From assembly GCA_009741485.1 (NCBI GenBank), contig CM019216.1:56214918-56278917 (forward strand): 64,000 nucleotides of DNA, given 5' to 3'. Source of the DNA: Malurus cyaneus samueli. Taxonomy: Eukaryota; Chordata; Aves; Passeriformes; Maluridae. The notes beneath the pieces were generated by a model. It worked only from the letters and a program-made list of their open reading frames with translations, had not been told where the DNA came from and searched no databases. Shown piece by piece: positions 25,881 to 39,804 of the stretch. Within the stretch, counting starts at the first letter, position 1, and each line of letters starts with the position of its first letter. The position numbers and the translations under genes are program-made.

Positions 25881-26021
25881 GAATACCTATTCTCAAAACA
25901 ACACAGCATGAGGATTTCAGAAATATTCAGAACAATGGCTTGACAATAAGAGATCCAGGGTACACATTACATGAATACCATTTTTCAAAATGACACAGCA
26001 GGAGGATTTCAGAAACACTTA
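25881..26021. repeat. Diverged two-copy local direct repeat
   Basis: A stretch of about 50 bases at 25881-25930 recurs at 25973-26021. Shared words include GAATACC, CACAGCA, GAGGATTTCAGAAA and an adenine-rich CAAAA segment. The spacing between copies is about 92 bases. Identity is roughly four in five by eye. It looks like an old segmental tandem duplication of unknown origin. Confidence 0.7.
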
Positions 26022-29000
26022 GCTCCTCCTGCTCCTTGAGGATCAGTACAACATACCCTGTTGACAGAGCAAATCAGCCAAGAGGAGCTTCGTGTAAAGG
26101 AGCTCTGATTTTTTGACAGGTCTTTTTGCACATGCACACCTCAGGAACATCCAGCCTATTGCAACAATTGCCACTCATAATTTCCTATTCATAAAACCCT
26201 ATAAGAAACCTTTCAAAGTTTGCTACTTTTCTTCTTCACCATGCTGAGAGCATGATCTCAAAGCACCTCTCATATGAGGATACTTCAGTATGGTGAGAGC
26301 CATGATACACATTCCACCTCTGTGTTTAGCCTGGATGTTTTAGCCCAAGGAAGAGGAGTTTGAGCAGTCTGAAAAACACAGAAAGGCTTTGGTTTGTTGG
26401 AAAAGACGTGAGTGACCTGGAGATTCTACTCTCAGTTATGATGTCCACATTCTTTTTACATGACAGTATTCCCCTCCTGCTGGGAGCTGCTGCTCCAGTC
26501 TGTTGAAAAAGTGTAGGGTTTGCAGTAGCTTGTGGTGAACACACTTCAAGTGTGTTTCATATTGAGCACAACATTGCTTTGATTGGTCTGCTCTTGCTTG
26601 GTATCTTCTTTTGCTGTAATAATCTCCAGGAGAGTGATTTGTCCAGGCTAAATCCATTCAGGATGAGCCCCTGCACAACATGGTCTCATTAAAACTCCCC
26701 TAGGAATATTGTGTGAAGTGACTAATTCAGAGAGCTTCACAATGTTTACGAAGCCAGGGTCCCATATCTGAAACATACCCTTACTTTTATCTATCACAGG
26801 GGCTTTTTGGCTCTGACTATTGCTTTCTCTGTGTAGGTTTTATATTTTTCTAGCCCTAATGGCAGCAATGTCTGCACAGTTGTATTTAAAGTTGTATCAA
26901 AGATACCCAATAATGAGAGCACACTTACAGGGAATTTCAAAGTCATCTGTAAAATATAATTTTGGGCTGAATCTCAGCAAGCAGAATCTCATCCCAGAAG
27001 CGAATTCTTTTGTAACATTAAGGGGATTGGGGTGAGGGGGAGAGGGAAGAGAGAAAATTGCTGTGAAGGTGAACAAAAAAGTGCTTTGTGGGGAAGTGAA
27101 GAGACTACCTTCAAAGAGCTTAGAATCCCAAATATTGAAGAGAATATGTGCGTAGACTTAAATCTGACAGACAATTTTCCCTTTGAAAGTCAGTTCCTGC
27201 TTAAGTTCACGTTGAGTGTCAAGTGTTTGCCCTTCAAATGAAGCTGAGCACTTATTTTCGAAGGCCTGCTCTTCACCGCAAGCACTAACTTTTGCTCATA
27301 ATTAGTTAATTGTGTGCAAACTCCATCTATTAAATAAACCCATAAGTGGGCTCTGAGGAGAAAGTCATATTTCATTTTCTCACTTCCCACTCTTTTGGAG
27401 CGCCCCTGCGTGAAGCTGAAGTATGATTTATTGAGGAGTTCTGATCAAGAAGCTCATGCTGGACCAGTGTGGACAATTAAGAAATACAAATCCCTTGTCA
27501 CTATTAGTTCTGAGGGGGAAAGAATGAAAGGCACTGCAATTCTTCTCCCTAGACTCCCTCTGATGTTTCAAAGAGAGTCTACTTGCGCCACCAAAATATG
27601 ACCCTAACAAAATCATTATAATTACTGTGAGCCTGTGAGTCCCTTCTCTTACTTTTCAAACCACGGTTTGTCCAGGACAAACAGAATAACCATACGCAAA
27701 AACGGAAATGTGAAGAAGAAGCACCCAGTAAAGCCACATCAGGACAAAATTAACAGATCATTATGGAGGACTTTTATTCTTTCCATGCTGGATTGATTGG
27801 GAAATGGGAAGCTGGATCAGCTAACAGCAGCAGCAGATGGCCAAGAAGTGTTGACCAAGAAGTCAACAAGGCTAGATTTCCCACACAGAGTTGTGTGTGG
27901 GATCAAGCCTTCAGCAGGAAGGACTCTGGTACTTGGGAGGCAGACAGCTGTGCACAGCTGTGTCCATGCCAGGAGCACAGCAGCAGCCTTACCTGTGCTG
28001 ACCTGAGAGCAGGTCTTGCTGTAATTTAGCAGAGCAGTGATTTCACTGCCCTTCGCTCACTGCAAGCGCCACACACATTGTTACAGCTGTTCCACACACA
28101 GTGGCAAAACAGGGAAAAGGTTGCTTTCCCAAAGAGAACCATTTTGCTTCAGCCCCCAAAAAAAAATAAAAACAAAACATTGAATGGACTTCCCATCTAT
28201 ACTGGAAAACAGGGAGCAAACTGTGCACTTTCAGTTCAGGACTAGAGCCAAGCACCATTGCTGCGACGGATGGCAGCACCTATGAGTGCTGGCAGAGATT
28301 GCTCTGCAAGAGGATGAATCAGGCAGCAAACAAGCCCTGCCCCTTCCCCACAGAGCTGCACTCTCTGACAGCTGCCAAGACCCTTTCCGCATACAGGGAA
28401 TTAAGTTTCACAGACGCCTGTGAGTTCGGTATTGCATCTATTCTGAGAAATTGATTATATCCAGGCCAAGGAGAGCAAGGCAAAAACACGCCTGGAGATG
28501 TGCCCAAGGTCACATCGTTAATCTATTGGAAAGCTTGAAATGGAGAAGGGATAGATCCGCTGGCTCCTACTCTTTTGATTAATAACCAAACCAACATGTC
28601 CCTTCTTACACCCTGGTCTAAATCCAAGTTAATTAAACCAACTTTGGGTGTGAACATTATTAAATCAGCTGAAACCTGGCTAATATCAGGTTAACTTACA
28701 CCTGCACAAGTAGAACCACCAGTGGAACTGCCATAACCTGTTTTGAAACAGAAATACACAAATCCCCAGAGTGGTCCCACCACCCTGTCTGGTTTGGTGC
28801 TCAATCACACCTCTGTAGACCAATTCTTTGGCAGTCCTGGGAAAAGCTGTGCGTGGCACCAGAGAGAAAAGAAAAGCCAGGCTATGCCTACTGATATGGG
28901 GCTAATACAAGAGGATGTAACTGGCAGGTCTAAATTTTCAGTTGAAAGAGTTATCTCTGCAAAATATATAATATTGCAGCTGTAATTATTAGGAATTGGG

Positions 29001-32000
29001 ATTATCTATTCAAACAGTTGAGTAGCCTGGGGAAGTAAGACATGGAGAGAGACACAGAGTCTCTAATTAAACCAGCTGACCTAGTTGGGAAAAACAAACC
29101 ATGGCTCTCATCAGCCCTTCTTGGCATCCAAAACGAAAGCCACAGACTGCACTAAGAGCAGGCTCAAAACAATTGACTGTTCGACCTTCTGCAAAGCTAC
29201 TCAGTAGAGTCATGACTTGCATATGGTACAGAGTGTGTAAATGCAGATACCCAAATCTCACTGTACCTCTGTGTTTGCCTCATATTACGTTTCTAAAAAC
29301 AACCAAAAAAAAGTACAACAAAGCCCTTCTTACTCATCTCAAACACTGCCATGTCATGGCAGCTGTTTGGTCTTGACCTCCCCTACTTAACAGCCTTCAG
29401 GTCAATGTTTCCTGGCCATGCGGATCTGCCTTGAGGCTTAATTACAAAGGAAGCAGTGACTGCTTTAAAGAGAAGTTCCTTTGAGGAATTCAGTGGTGAA
29501 AGGAGCCTGGCTTATAGAAGCACTTGAAAGGAAGTACCAGGTGCCAAGTGCTTTGGTCTAGAGGCTCTATTTTCCTGGCTGCGGGCAAAACATAGGAGGG
29601 AAGCCAAGAGAAGAGTCACATCAGTACTCAGCATCATTCTTTGCTCACGCCTTTACACTGAAGATCCTCGTGGGTGGAAATTAGGTTCCCTTCAGAGGTA
29701 GATGTTGCCAGAATTAGCAGCAAAAAAGTCTGGTCTTGCCATCACAGGTTCATTAGCATACAAAATGTCTCTGTGAGTGAGAATCCCTGATGCTGAGCTC
29801 CATTGTCTTCAGTGTTGCTGTGCACAGGCAGAACAGTTCACCCATCCTTACTCTGAGATAATTTGCACTCAGCTCATTGCAGTGATATGGAGAGAAAAAC
29901 CAGAGAGTAAGGGGTTGTGTAGTAAGAAAGTGCTAAAACTTTATGCAAATTATACTTTACAAGCGTGAAAAACAACTAGATGGAAGCAAAAATCAAGATA
30001 AATAGGGGGAGGAGAATGGTTAATTACCTTGCACTTTGCAAGGACTGTGTTAGCCTCAGATAGGCTCTCCTCAATATGGGATAGATAATTCCCAACAATA
30101 TCACCACAGTGCTCTCAGAAAGATAACGCAGAAAAGGGAAACCAATTTTAAGGAAAACAATGTTATTTAAAAAGACAGAGATTTCACTGTATGGTCATTT
30201 TGAAGTGGGCAAATTAACAATTAAAAAGACTCTCATGTGCCATAATCTCTGATTGTTTTATTTTAATAGCTATCTCAGTACAGAAGATTCTCTTCAGCAA
30301 CTAGAGATCTCATTTCTGTTAATTTTGCGCAACTCTAAAGAAGTCACTAATGATCATAACTTGCCACACACCCCCTCCCCCATCATTGCTTCTTCTAAGA
30401 ATATGTCTCTTGAAAGCACCCTGATTATCAGTGGAATTACTCTACTTTAAGCTTTTGCAGACCAAACTGTAACTCCTGACCAGTTAGAAACTGGCCGGAG
30501 AATGCATAACAAACACGACATCAGAAAACTATCCCCTTTTCCCAACCATGGTCTGCACCATTTCACCACGTGGAAGCACTGGGAAAAACAAAATCTGCTT
30601 GCTCAAACCTTCATCCAGACATCAATGCTCAGGAGGACAAATTTCAGCTTCTCTGACTCTCCAATACACTTCCATAAAAAAAATCCTATATGTGCTTACA
30701 TACTGCTTAGGCTTAAAGCAATTGAGAGATGAAGTCCAACCTTTAGAGGTATTAGCTGCTTCAGTAGACTCCTGTGAGTACAGACCTAAGTTTTTACTCA
30801 TGTTCACACATGAAATCTGTGGTGGAATGAGAAATGGAATGTCTCTTGCCAGAAGAGCACATTAACAGGTTAACATTAAAACATCAACCTTTTCTAATGG
30901 TGATACCAATTTCCACACACCTTCTGCCATGAGAGTGTTACAGCAGCAGAGAGATATTGGGAACAAGCTCTTGCTTTGTAGCCAAAGCAGTCCATCTAAA
31001 AAAGGTTGTATTTCATAAAAGAGGGAGAAACCCCACAGGCTCTTTAAATACAGAAGTCTACAGCTACATGTACATACAGAATACAGTGCTGTTCATTTAT
31101 GAACTTGACCACTAGTGGCAGAGTCAACACAGAATCTTTTTTGAAACCACTGGAAACAGGAAAGGTGGGTATGTGTTACATTCTGTACAGAAATGGTCAC
31201 TTTACCTCTTCAATAAGCTAAATACATTAATCAATAAAGGGTTAAAGGAATAACTGAACCATACAGCTTTTTAGGCTGGTTGCAGCTGACCCAAACACAC
31301 AATTTTGGGGGACCTACCCTTGCTTCTCACTTTGAAATCTGACCTCACTGCTCTGGCTCCTTTATGCAGAATGTTAATTATCCTGCAGAAATTATACTGT
31401 AAGGCTCTGGGTGTATCCATGCTGACTTGGGGGCATGGGCTGGAATGCTTTAGACATCGTTAGGGCGAGTCAAAGTTTTATCTGAAACTTTATAACATGA
31501 AAAATTACTGACTCCTCAGAAATAAATTATTTCTTATACATTTTTTATTTTATCATTTTTTGGGTTGTCAAGTAAAACAATTTTTCACTTTTCCTGTTTT
31601 TGGATTTCTCTATTCCTTTTTCCTCTCCATTTTTAATCCATAGGAGCAAGGAAAATGGGTAGATAAAATAACATTTAAAAATATTTAAAAGGTGGTGAGA
31701 AAAATAACGAATACCCAAAACCTAAACCAAATTTTAAATTTTCTTTGTATATAATTTTAAGAAGCTGACATTCAATTTTTTTTTTAATATTTGTATTATA
31801 CACTTTGCTTCTTTTTTGGCAGCTCTGATCATAATTGGTGCTCTCCAGACTACAAAGGCATTAAACTAGTGTTCCACTACAGAGCCTTAACTGAGGACAG
31901 TTTTCTAGCAAATCCATTGAAAGAGCAATCCCATTGAAAGAAATGTTTTTCCCCATTTTGATCAAAAGGATGGAATCCATATGTCCACTTATCTTTATGT

Positions 32001-35000
32001 ACTCAATGAAAATAAATCTATGTATATTTGCTCATTTTATTTCCCTTTCAAATGTATTGTTAGATGATTACGAACAGCAGAGGAAATGAAGTACAAAATG
32101 CAGCTAAAGATCACAAAAGACTTTCCAGAGGTGGATCAGAATAATTTCATCCCCTTCTACCAAGGAAGCTGTTGAAGCACAGAGAAGAAAAGCAGTGCAC
32201 TGGAGTCAGTGACTATCCATGTCTCTTAATTTCTGCCACTAATTATTGTCCATTAAACCTCATCCACAGACAGAGTGTTCAAGACTGGGTAGAAGAAACA
32301 TCCTTTGGCATTCTCCCTACTAGGCCAGAAATGGAAACAGGTTATGTCTCCCAGGAAATTGCTTCCACTGGAAGAAGCCTTTCCAAGTCAGAAGGAACAG
32401 ATACATGATAAGCATTTTCATCCAGAACAAGAAGAGTCAGCAAATCGGACATTGTAGAAGTCTTGGCTACTGTTTTGCTGGCCCTTGGAGCAGAGGACCA
32501 GTCTCAGTGTCCATCTGCCAAGATCTCAGTGCTGTAGACAGATCCCCAAATAAGAAGAGACATAGTTTTGCCCAAGAGCTAGGCAACTGGCTGACCTATG
32601 ATCCAAATTCTTTTTTCAGAGAGACTTTGGTATGCTAATTCATACCTTGCAGCTCCAATTCCACACCAAAAAACTGCGGACAATAATCATTCTCCTGTTA
32701 ATGAGAAATGGTTTGTAATTTGCCCAGAATGAGCCCAGCAGGAGAGCCAGGTATTATTAGCACCACCTGGCAGGCTAACTTTATGTGCCTGCAAGTCCAA
32801 GAACAAGCAGCAATGCCAATACATTACCATTTTTCTAAAATGTGTGGCTCTGCAAATCTAGTGAGCTCCCCTGCCTAGAGGGAAATAACTTTGGAGAAAT
32901 AATTGTTCTGGCAAACAGGGGAGCATGCCCCAATTCATCACATCCTAGTAGCTAAGACAGTCTCTGATATCCAGCCTATTTATATTGTCTTCAGAACCCA
33001 AACTCATTGCATTACAGAATCACCTCTTCACAGGGGACACACAAATTACCCTCAAAGCGAGAAGTCTGACTTGATGGTCAGGTCATACAAAAGTTTTGAA
33101 GCACTTCCTCCATCTCATTCAGAAATCTGGATGCAACAGCCAGCTCCCAAGGACATTGCTTGGCTTTGAGATATGCCCTGAAGGGCTACAGTAGGTTCAG
33201 AAATCAATGCGTAGCTTGAACCGCATCATAAACACACTGTAAGCTTTTTTCACCTGTGACAGCTATATTGAGGATAATTTCATATTACTTAAGTGCTTCA
33301 GAACAATCATGTGTGAGAGGATGCAATAATGTGAAAATTGTTTATACAAAACCACAGAGCAGATTTCAGCATTGTAGGATGTGTAGCAAGTTTTTCTCTC
33401 TGCTGATGAGTAATGCTGCAAGCCAAGCAAAGCTGCAGATCCTACAGCTATACTGTGTACATGTACACCAAGTAAACAGCACTGGTGGGAGTGATGGGTG
33501 GTTTCAAGAATGTGTAGTAATCTCATACTTGCAGTGGGCAGGAGGCAATTTTGGGTCATTTAGAAGAGAGGAGGAAAATGGGGCACAGCAAAGAGCAGAG
33601 CAAGACTATACCTTCCACTGGTGTTTCCACCTTTCAAGTTGAACAGGGATTTTCCCTCTCTTCCAATGTGTGGGGGACCCTGGGAACCCAAAGTACAGCA
33701 GGCCACTTCAAGGGATAGCTCTTGGAAAATTTCAGCCCCCTTGGAAAAGGCTGCAAGATCTGATTAACTGAGTGAGAAAGGTGAAAGTGTGTGTGTGTGT
33801 CACCCGTGTTAACCTTGCTCTTGTATTTATATCTCCTACATTCACCTAGCAGCAGGAAATCTCTTTTGTTACTGTACAAAAGAAATTTCACTCTGCTTTG
33901 TGGTTTGTATGGCTTATAGCACGATGATTCTCCCTCAAACAATGGCAAAAACTCTCCTAAACTGTATTGCTCTGTAGGATTCAAGGAACACTGTGTTGCA
34001 GGGATATGTATGTCTGAGATACCTCGTGGGAAGAGATATGTATTTTTACATTTGTAGGATTTGTAAGGCACAATTTGAGAAGGATCTGTTCCTATCAGTT
34101 GTTACCAGTCAGCATTCTAAATATAGAGAGAGTAAAAGCTGAACAGGATTCCAGTAAGGCCTACAGCCCTTTCTAGGAATAGGTTTGCAAAGGATACAAT
34201 TTCAAATTTTACTTTTAAAATACTATTAATTTCTTTTTTTTATAAAAAAATGTGTTGCCACTCTTAGCTCTAGGTCAAAGGTTTTGTTTGGAAATTTAAA
34301 ATTAGAGAGACAATAACTAGATGAGGTGCTGAAATTCATCAAATCACTCATTCAAAATGTTTCTGTGGTGAAAAGCTGCATCCTGCCGCTCCTCAATCCA
34401 GCATTGCACACTAACCTGACAAGTGTATGGTGCACACAGCAGTCCCTTATTGCTCAATTCCATTTCCTTACAGTGTCTGGTTAACAAACAATAGCCAGGA
34501 GATGCCAATCTCTTAACTCACTGTAAGTACCAAAGCAAATTCTCCTCCCTTTATGTCTTGTTTTAAAGGCAAACTCCTTCAACTCCAATCAGACTAACTG
34601 TTCACAAGACACTTTGATCCCCAGCATGTACTCCCAACACATGCTGAATAATGCCAGATTTTGCTCCCATAAACAAATCCCAACAAGTGCCACTGTACTG
34701 TCTCCAGTCTTGTCTGACAGTAGTCAGCCCAAGCAGGATCTGAGAGAGTCGTTTCACTTCACACGCAGCTCTCAGTGAATGCCACCATCTGCTTTTAGGT
34801 GGTTAAACAACCTCTACAGTGGGTCTGAAAATATCCATCAAATCCTGCAGCTTCTGACATGGGATAATTTCAGCTTTCTGTTACACCCGCCTTGGCCAAC
34901 TGTGATAGACTTGCTCTAGACTTACATGAGTGGGAAACAGAAGAAGGGAAATCCCCTGGATTGCACTGAAAATGTAAGGGAGTACATGGTGACCTGGGAT

Positions 35001-37329
35001 GTTCAGTTTTCTCTAGTCTGAAAAAAAAAAATGCAAAGAGCAAGGTGGGACTGGGAATATTTTTAACCTACATCAGCTTTGTCTCCCCATTTCAGCTGAT
35101 GGCCTGGAAACTCCATCCAGCCAATGGAGAAACTGATACAGAACAGCAAAGACATCCAAATGCTCTTTATGGATTTCATAATAAATAATCTGCCTTCACT
35201 ATCTCAAGACTCCTATGAAGACCCAGCTTTAATCAACTCCTTAAACTCCTTCCTATCATGCTGCTAAGTAGGTCAGGACTGGGGACCAGATATACCTTTC
35301 CTCATGCAGCCTTTTCTTCTGCTGGATGAGGACTGCTGTAGGGTAAAGCAGCTGCAATAGCAGCCTTGTGTTTAACCACTCCCTGGTCATTCCAATCAAA
35401 CAGTGTCCCATGGATATCTGAGTGATTCACCACTCCTAGCCATCATCTACATGAGCACTGACGTAGTTATACTTACCTGTTAATTAAATTATCTTTATTC
35501 ATTTCTGGTATATCCAAAAATACAATGCTGATGACAGTTGGTTATCACACACAAGAGATGATACAGACATAGTAACTCTGACATTCTCCAGTATTGCTAA
35601 AGAGTAAATTATGAAAAAGATGCCTGGGCATCAACATTCTCCAGATGAAGAAATCACATAACATGTCCAAAACTAGATTACTGCAGCAATCTTCAGGCTT
35701 TTCAGATCAGATTGGTGTTCTAAATATGCTTGTTTTCTAACTTTTTGCTGCAGACAGGTGACAATAATTTCATTATCATAGTTACAATCCAGATGTGGTT
35801 GCTTACGGTACTTTTCAGCAGATGCAAGGGAGAGTTAGAGGCATCAGCTTTACCCCAGCAGAGCTGTAGAAATTAGGACTGGCTTCTTTGCAGGAATTTA
35901 GAGGGTATAAATATCCACAGGCAACAGGTATTTATTTCTATGCCTGCAGGTAAAAACAAGTGGTAATAGTAATTGCAAAGCAATACATTTCTAATTGCAA
36001 TAGATCATACCCTTCAAGGCTAGACTTCAAGATTAGTTTCTGAGTCCTGAAGCATACTAAACAGTTCTTCTAGCAAGATACAGTATTCTTTCAGCAACAT
36101 GAAAGAAGGAAGTGTACAACACCTGGTTAAAAACGCACACACATGAAAATGGGTTTAACACTTCCACATACCAGCTATAGAAGCTTGCTCAGATGAAATC
36201 CATAGGAAGAAAAAAGTGTTATTTGTTTAAAATGTTGCTGACTGTATGGCATTGCTCACTGTACCTCCATTTCATCACCAGACATGGGACAGGACTGGCC
36301 TCCTGACACAACGGGGCACAGAGGAACAGCCACAGCACGGCTGCTGCCCTGCTCAGTCACCACACACAGACTTTGCTGACAGCAGTGCAAGGGCAGAGCC
36401 CGCTGCCAGCCAAGCTCAGATCAGAGGGCAAGGGCTCACTCAGTAAGCCAGGGCCATTTGTACTCTCCATGGACCACTCCCAGAAAAAAGGCATACATCT
36501 GAAGGATAGCTATTAACTTGTACAATCTGCTTTTTTGTTTTAGTAGAGGTTATGAAATGAGCAGTCCTTTTTTTTTTAAAATCCCAGGGGAAAGACTCCG
36601 TAAGAATATATTTATTTGTTTATTCAGTTTTATCCTACTCTCTCCGTGAGAGTATCCTACAACTGCACACCTTATATATCTTACTGAGACTTTCACCAGG
36701 GCTATCATTTGAGGTTTTCATTTAAGTACTTCTCAGAACTAAAAATCAAAATCCTCCTTCCCTTGTGTTTACATCCTCCCAATTTGTCCATCATACAAGT
36801 GCTTATTAACCCAACTTAGCTGAAATATTTTTGTCTACTTTTGGTTTTTTCCTGAACGCAACAATTGACTATGAGAAAACCAAGACTCAAACTCAAAACA
36901 CTTTTTCTTTGAAGAAGGGGCCTAATGCCACATTATCCCCTTGCATTCTATAGCATCAGGCTGTGCCTCACGGTCCTGAGTGGGAAACCATTTTCTATGG
37001 AAAGTATACACCTCTTGCAAATAATAAAGGGGTACTTTAGTAAAAATCCATTTTTCTATAACATGGAAAATTTTCCCTCAGACCTTCTCAGATCTTACTG
37101 ACACCTCTGAGACTAGGCTTTCAACAAAGTTCTTGAGGCGGTATCTGCAAGGACTTTGTTTGTGCACAGGTGTGCTCTGGCCAACGTGCATGTAAGGCTT
37201 CTCTGCAGCTTCCAGGGAAACTGGGATAGAGAAATAAGTGCTCTTCGGCTTACTGGTGATATCCAGAGAAATGAAGGGGGAAGAATTGGAGGAAAAGGAG
37301 GCACCAAAACCTTCAGCATGTTATGTTGG
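26022..37329. other. Long non-coding stretch, mostly unique
   Basis: No gene supported over about 11 kb. Noted features: a purine-rich run at 27020-27055; an A-rich run at 28158-28178; a very AT-rich block at 31500-31800; a GT microsatellite at 33787-33800; a small T-run/A-run hairpin near 34237-34251; and a GC-richer patch at 36250-36450 containing a 66-codon frame with no recognised domain. The longest minus-strand frame (33634-34071) matches nothing I know and is rich in residues expected from random sequence. Confidence 0.5.
33787..33800. repeat. (GT)7 microsatellite
   Basis: Seven perfect GT units in unique sequence. Confidence 0.9.
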
Positions 37330-38445
37330 CCCAAGGCAAATAGGAGCCTCTGTTTTGGTACAGTCTCTCGCTGCTCCCTTCCACATAAAATATCCAGCAC
37401 ACAGATGGACAAACACATCATGCAATGGCTGTGCAACTGGCTCAGTCAGGCACAGAAGGTTGTAGATAATGAGAGGACATCAGAATGGGGACTTGTCACC
37501 AGTGGGGTTCCACAAGGCTCCACCGTCCGCCCTGTGCTCTTCAACATCTTCAGAAGCAACTTGGATGCAGGACTGGAAGGGATACTGAGCAAGTTCACAG
37601 ATGATACAAAACTGGGAGGAGCTGTTGACTTTCTCACAGGCAGGGAGGCCCTCAACAAATCAGAGGGCTGAGTGATGGAAATCACCAGCCATGTGAAATT
37701 CAACCAGGGAAAGTGCCAGATTCTGCACCTGGGATGGGGCAACCCCAGATATACCGACAAGCTGAGGAATGAGAGGGTGGAGGGCAGTGCCATGGAAAGG
37801 GCCCTGGGTGTGCTGGTGGATGGAAGTTGAACATGAGCCAGCAGTGCCCTGGCAGCCAGGAGGGACAACCCTGTCCTGGGGGCATCAGGCACAGCATCGG
37901 CAGCCGGGCAAGGGAGGGGATTGTCCCGCTCTGCTCTGGGCTGGGGCGGCCTCACTTCGAGGGCTGGGGGCAGCTTTGGGTGACACAAGATAAAAAAGGC
38001 ATTGACCTGTTAGAGAGTATCCAAGGAAGTGCCATGAGGATGATCAAGGGTTTTGAGGAGAAGCTGTATCAGGAGAGGCTGAGGTCACTTGGTCTGTTCA
38101 GCCTGGAGGAGATTGAGGGGAGAGCTCATCACAATCTGCAACTTCCCCATAAAGGGAAGAGGAGGGATGGGCCCTGATGTCTGTGGTGAAGAGTGACAGG
38201 ACCCAAGGGATCTCTGTTCCAGGGCAGGTGTAGGTTGGATATTAGAAAAAGGTTCTTCATCCAGAGAGTGGTTGGGCACTAGAACAGGCTCCCCAGGGAA
38301 GTAGTGACAGCACCAAGCCTGGTAGGGTTCAAGAAACATTTGGACAATGCTCTCAGGCACAGGGTCTGACTCTTGAGCATGGTGCTGTGCAGGTTGGACT
38401 CCATGTTCCTTGTAGGTCCCTTCTAATGCAGCATATTTCGTGATT
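37330..38445 (+). mobile_element. CR1 LINE fragment, reverse transcriptase plus 3' UTR
   Basis: A 5'-truncated copy of a CR1 non-LTR retrotransposon of about 1.1 kb, the best-preserved mobile element in the window. It starts within the reverse transcriptase domain, runs through the C-terminal part of ORF2 and into a CR1-type 3' UTR with GGTTGGATATTAGAAAAAGG and GAACAGGCTCCCCAGGGAAG. It ends near TCGTGATTCCCTC, a decayed form of the terminal ATTCTATGATTC repeat. Like other CR1 copies it would have moved by target-primed reverse transcription and is dead on arrival through truncation. The subfamily is not assigned. The 5' edge (37325-37350) is placed where the protein match begins; the sequence before it is not recognisably CR1. 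Confidence 0.95.
37336..38177 (+). pseudogene. CR1 ORF2 reverse transcriptase remnant
   Basis: Remnant of the CR1 ORF2 polyprotein, which normally carries an endonuclease and a reverse transcriptase. Only the later reverse transcriptase and C-terminal segment remain. In the first frame, SSTQMDKHIMQW is followed by SGVPQGS at 37501-37521 (the conserved RT box) and by FTDD at 37594-37605, where the family has an F/YADD catalytic box, so the alanine is replaced by threonine. A TGA stop interrupts at 37669-37671; the frame then resumes with KFNQGKCQILHLG. An apparent 1-base deletion just before 37827 shifts to the next frame, which carries LNMSQQC, REGIVPLCS, RPHFE and ERLRSLGLFSLEE before stopping at 38177. 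The N-terminus, endonuclease and fingers are absent. It cannot make an active enzyme. Confidence 0.9.
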
Positions 38446-39792
38446 CCCTCAGGGCACCTCCACGAGTGGCAGCAGATCCCAGCATGGGCAGCATCCATCA
38501 GCACCATGGGGCAGACATGTGCTCCCTCCTGCTTCTCCTCCACGTCCGCTTGGGCGGTGGGCATTGCCTTTTTCTCACTCTCCATGGCAATTTGCAGATA
38601 TTAAATTATACTCAGAAGGGCCTATAAAACACAATCAAAACCAAATAAGAAACACAGCTCAGAAATTTATCTTTTAAAAAAATGAAACAAACAGACTACT
38701 ATAAAGGCTATGGAATTAAAACAATGTCTTTTCCCAGGTTCATGCTGAGCTCTAGGTGCATGCAACATTTCATGCAAATCAGATGTAATTTACTGTGTGA
38801 TTTGTTTCTTCAATAAAAAAGTGAGAATATGGAGAACAATAATTTCCCCACATTTTAGCTACACATTTCTTCATAAATAGCATAACTATTATAATGACTT
38901 CTCACATGAGCTTGTAGAGTGATTGCCTCTGTGTGAAGCACAGGCAGATCATTTTGTACTGTGCTCAGAGTTCAGTCAGAAGGCTATGTGTGTGTGTACA
39001 CAAACACACCAGCACATCTGTGTTACTAGAGATAGCACTGTAAACAGGTACATGTTCACAATGTGATGTCTGACACGAGCTGTGTCCGTGTTTGTGTGCT
39101 TGTGTGTTTCAGCCACTTTGTTCCCATTGCTCTGCTCGTCCAGAGCCACCATATCACCTCATACAATAGGGCACTGAACGAGCTCCTGGTGAGAAATGTA
39201 GGGCTGTGGCTACCAAAGACTTCCCAAAAGTAAGGATTTTTGCAAATGAGAGATATTTCATCAGTTGCTCTGTGGGCACACAGGAGTTGTCAGATACAGA
39301 ATTCATCTGTAATTAGCAACACGTGCCAAGTAAATACAGTGGTGTCAATACAACATGCATGGCTGATGTTAACCAAAGTCACTGCAAGGCATAATTCATT
39401 CCCCATTCCTCCTAATATATCACAAGAGAGGCAACAAAATGGTCAGCACGATGAGTCCTTCAGTTGAAAAAGGCCTGATTATCAGTTATTCTTTAAGGTA
39501 TAAAAGAAGGTATTGCTGTTGCTTCCAAGGAGAAAAGCAGAGCATTAAATTTCTCTTCTCAAAAGCATTTTATTCAAATTACTGGGTTTTATTTTTTAAA
39601 AAAATGGGAAAAGTTAAACTGGGGTTTGGGATAAGGGAATTTTTGTGGAGAAGCACTTGTGTGAGTATTTCCTAGAAGAAACCTTACTTACAATGTAGAA
39701 AAACAGAAACAAAGCAGAACAAGATGCAAGGTTCTGAAATGCATGTTGCAAGTTGGTTATTCAGTCTCTAAAATGGACCAGTAAGTTCAGAG

Positions 39793-39804
39793 ACACACAC
39801 ACAC
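39793..39804. repeat. Short (AC)n microsatellite
   Basis: Six AC units, continuing imperfectly into ATACAC. Short and of little consequence. Confidence 0.85.

Noticed and set aside
33634..34071. 145-codon minus-strand frame
   Set aside because: No recognisable domain or composition typical of a real protein; consistent with chance in this length of DNA.
37446..38585. Minus-strand frames of 166-180 codons over the CR1
   Set aside because: They are antisense shadows of the CR1 reverse transcriptase and 3' UTR, which match the family on the plus strand.
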